Source: Candidatus Acidiferrales bacterium (GTDB lineage: Bacteria > Acidobacteriota > Terriglobia > Acidiferrales > UBA7541). From it: DNA of 35,036 nt. The DNA is taken from the NCBI GenBank assembly GCA_030037335.1, contig JASHRN010000162.1, positions 1 through 35,036 of the forward strand. Direction: 5' to 3'. The notes beneath the pieces were generated by a model. The model had not been told where the DNA came from, ran no database searches, and worked only from the letters and a program-made list of their open reading frames with translations. Made by a program: the position numbers and the translations under genes. Of the stretch, positions 33,032 to 35,036 are shown in pieces (the first letter of the stretch is position 1; the number at the start of each line of letters is the position of its first letter).

Positions 33032-34579
33032 ATGACTCGAACCGCTTTTGAAAGCGTGAATTTGGTATCTCTCTGCCGCGTCTCTCTGGTCAGATTCCTT
33101 GGCCTTCTTTTGCCGCTGATTGCTTGCTTGACTCTTTCACCAATGGCGAGGAGTCAGACCAATTCAACTGCTGACATTTCCGGATCCTGGAGTGGAGTCT
33201 TGGGTTCCAGTCAAAATCAACTTCATCTGGTGATTACATTTACGAAGCTAACTAATGGCGAATATTCGGGACAGGTGAACAGTGTGGATCAGGGTGCTGT
33301 CCTGCCCATGAGTTCGGTGAATCTGGAAGCGCAAAGAGTCCATTTTGAAATTACGCAGATTGGCGGCGTGTATGACGGCACTTTGAGCAGCGATCAAAAA
33401 CAGATAACTGGAACGTGGACTCAGACAAACGTTCCTCCTCAGCCGCTCAATCTATCTCGTTCCGAAGCGGGCGCATCCACGAAAGTGAGTCAATCGCGCG
33501 CCGCTCCGGGACCTAAGGAAAAGCCCATAACTCTTCCACTCGACGTGAGCGTGCCGATCGCCCCGACCGCTTTCAAAGCCGATAGTAAGATGCACCTCGT
33601 TTACGAGCTGCACATCGTGAACATGAGCCCTTGGGATTGCTTGCTGACTGAAATTGATGTTCTGGATGCCAAGTCTTCCAGTTCGCTCGCGTCTTATTCC
33701 GGTGCTGCTCTTGAAGAGATGCTCGAGCGTCCGGGAGTTTCCACTTTACCAAAATCAAAAATAGAACCTGGCACAAACGCTGTTGTTTTTCTATGGGTAA
33801 CAGTCGATCGCAAAGAAGACGTCCCTGCTGCGTTGCGGCATCGCATCAGCGTGCAGCTCGGTGATTATCCCGAGACTTTGAGTCTTGAAACCGATTCGCT
33901 ACCAGTTCGCACCGGTCCAATAGTCATCAGCCCGCCGCTTCGCGGCGATCATTGGCTCGCTGCGAACGGGCCTTCGAACACTTCCGGTCATCGTCGTGCC
34001 TTGATTCCCATCAATGGCCGCGCAGTCATTTCGCAGCGGTTCGCGATTGATTGGGTCAAGCTGGGTGATGACGGCAGCACTTATCACGGCGACAAGCTCG
34101 ATAACAAAAATTACTATGCTTTTGGCTCTGAAGCGCTGGCCGTTGCCGATGGCGTCGTGACCGAAGTGAAAGACGGAATCCCTCTGAATGTTCCCGGCCT
34201 GAACTCGCGCGCCGTGCCGATCAATCTGGAAACGATCGCAGGTAATCACGTGATCATCGATATCGGCAATGGAAATTATGCGATGTATGCGCATCTGCAG
34301 CCCGGATCGATCCGCGTAAGAGTGAGCGATCGGGTGCGCCGTGGGCAAGTGCTCGGTCTGGTAGGCAACACCGGAAATTCCACAGAACCTCATCTTCATT
34401 TTCAGATATCGAATGCGAGTTCGCCTCTTGGCTCGGAAGGATTGCCTTATCTGTTTCCGTCATTTGAGGTAGAGGGAAAAGGCTGGCAGTGGAAGCCTTC
34501 GGACGCAAAAAGCGCCCCAGAAAGGCACGTGATGGAAATTCCGACGGAGGATGAGGTCGTTAGTTTTCCACCTCATTGA
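33032..34579 (+). CDS. Exported M23 (LytM-type) peptidase-like protein
   Basis: The protein has a signal peptide (about 1-41), an N-terminal lipocalin-like beta segment beginning ISGSWSGVL (about 49-140), a linker/beta domain (about 165-300) and a C-terminal M23 lysostaphin-type domain (about 325-485). In that domain RFAIDW supplies Asp340, GNYAMYAHLQPG supplies His421 and NSTEPHLHFQIS supplies His454/456. The usual first His of the HxxxD zinc motif is Arg336 here; His320 might substitute. AGGAGG precedes the ATG at 33032, so I reject the longer frame from 32927. The enzyme would cut peptidoglycan cross-links or, if inactive, regulate amidases. Length is 515 aa. Confidence 0.85.
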   Translation: MTRTAFESVNLVSLCRVSLVRFLGLLLPLIACLTLSPMARSQTNSTADISGSWSGVLGSSQNQLHLVITFTKLTNGEYSGQVNSVDQGAVLPMSSVNLEAQRVHFEITQIGGVYDGTLSSDQKQITGTWTQTNVPPQPLNLSRSEAGASTKVSQSRAAPGPKEKPITLPLDVSVPIAPTAFKADSKMHLVYELHIVNMSPWDCLLTEIDVLDAKSSSSLASYSGAALEEMLERPGVSTLPKSKIEPGTNAVVFLWVTVDRKEDVPAALRHRISVQLGDYPETLSLETDSLPVRTGPIVISPPLRGDHWLAANGPSNTSGHRRALIPINGRAVISQRFAIDWVKLGDDGSTYHGDKLDNKNYYAFGSEALAVADGVVTEVKDGIPLNVPGLNSRAVPINLETIAGNHVIIDIGNGNYAMYAHLQPGSIRVRVSDRVRRGQVLGLVGNTGNSTEPHLHFQISNASSPLGSEGLPYLFPSFEVEGKGWQWKPSDAKSAPERHVMEIPTEDEVVSFPPH

Positions 34580-34595
34580 TCTGCAGCACGAGGAT

Positions 34596-35036
34596 TCACA
34601 CGCCGTTAGGTGAGAGAGTGAAGTAAAAAGTGGCGCCCTTCTCCACGGCGCCTTCGGCCCATACTTTTCCGCCATGGCGCAACACAATGCGCTGTACCGT
34701 TGCCAGTCCAATTCCCGTACCTGGGAATTCGGCCACGCCATGAAGCCGCTGAAAAGCTCCAAACAGGCGGCCTGAATATTCGGCATCAAAACCTGCGCCA
34801 TCGTCCCTGACGAAATAAGCCATGCCGCCGTTGTGCTGCTCCTGTCCAAACTCGATCCTCGCTCGCTCGTGCTTTGAAGTGTACTTCCACGCATTGCCCA
34901 GCAGATTGTCCAGGACGATTTGCAGCAAGCGCGTATCTCCGAACGTCTGCATACCATCTTTGATCGACCATTCGACTTGCCGCTGCTCGTCTCTTTTCTT
35001 GAATTCGGATACGATTGAACCAGCCATGGCCGAAAG
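34596..35036 (-). CDS. Sensor histidine kinase, C-terminal ATPase part (5' end outside window)
   Basis: Only the catalytic HATPase_c end of a two-component sensor kinase is present. N box DNLLGNAWKYTSKH, G1 DDGAGFDAEY, F box LFGAFQRLHG and G2 GTGIGLATVQRIVLRHGG are all visible. The wording FQRLHGVAEFPGTGIGLATV is typical of phytochrome-like and hybrid kinases. The frame remains open to the window edge (35036), so the internal ATG at 35027 is not the start. The sensory and dimerisation (His) domains lie beyond the window. It converges with the M23 gene 16 bases away. Confidence 0.9.
   Translation of the reverse strand, partial: LSAMAGSIVSEFKKRDEQRQVEWSIKDGMQTFGDTRLLQIVLDNLLGNAWKYTSKHERARIEFGQEQHNGGMAYFVRDDGAGFDAEYSGRLFGAFQRLHGVAEFPGTGIGLATVQRIVLRHGGKVWAEGAVEKGATFYFTLSPNGV

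Overview
The window looks like a chromosomal segment of a Gram-negative, free-living bacterium, most probably an Acidobacteriota member. This is an inference from gene order (obgE-nadD-rsfS-sigma54 activator-rlmH, then cobO-accD-folC), moderate GC, many GTG/TTG starts and the abundance of exported peptidoglycan enzymes. No rRNA gene or other decisive marker is present. I see no insertion sequence, prophage, integrase, CRISPR array or origin; the region reads as core genome with a few accessory genes.

Left part (1-8465, all plus): the 3' end of obgE, then nadD, rsfS and a stand-alone sigma54 activator joined by 4-base stop/start overlaps, then rlmH, a small unknown gene, cobO, accD and folC. 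This is a housekeeping block (ribosome assembly, NAD synthesis, fatty-acid and folate metabolism). A DinB-superfamily gene and a CCA tRNA nucleotidyltransferase follow, the latter with a promoter so close to the ATG that its mRNA may be leaderless.

Middle part (8469-18198): on the minus strand an unknown gene and a membrane-anchored PpiD/SurA-type foldase, then a pyrimidine region. pyrD and pyrF run left with rlpA between them; pyrR-pyrB-pyrC run right from the shared intergenic region at 13515-13614. The set covers the carbamoyl-aspartate, dihydroorotate, orotate and UMP steps except pyrE and carAB. pyrF has no ATG/GTG/TTG upstream of its conserved N-terminus. A dienelactone-hydrolase-like gene and thiD follow on the minus strand.

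Right part (18445-35036): der, a Tat-exported amidase, an unknown lipoprotein, a MerR regulator, tRNA-Pro(GGG), surE, an M20 amidohydrolase paired with a Rieske oxygenase, and a HIT protein. Then comes a run of cell-wall genes: dacB (PBP4), an 812-residue exported protein joining a serine beta-lactamase/PBP-like domain to a VanX-type D-Ala-D-Ala dipeptidase, an APC amino-acid permease and an M23 endopeptidase-like protein. The window ends in a 5'-truncated histidine kinase. The most unusual object is the beta-lactamase/VanX fusion in its peptidoglycan neighbourhood, which could act as a periplasmic D-Ala-D-Ala salvage or protective system (inference).
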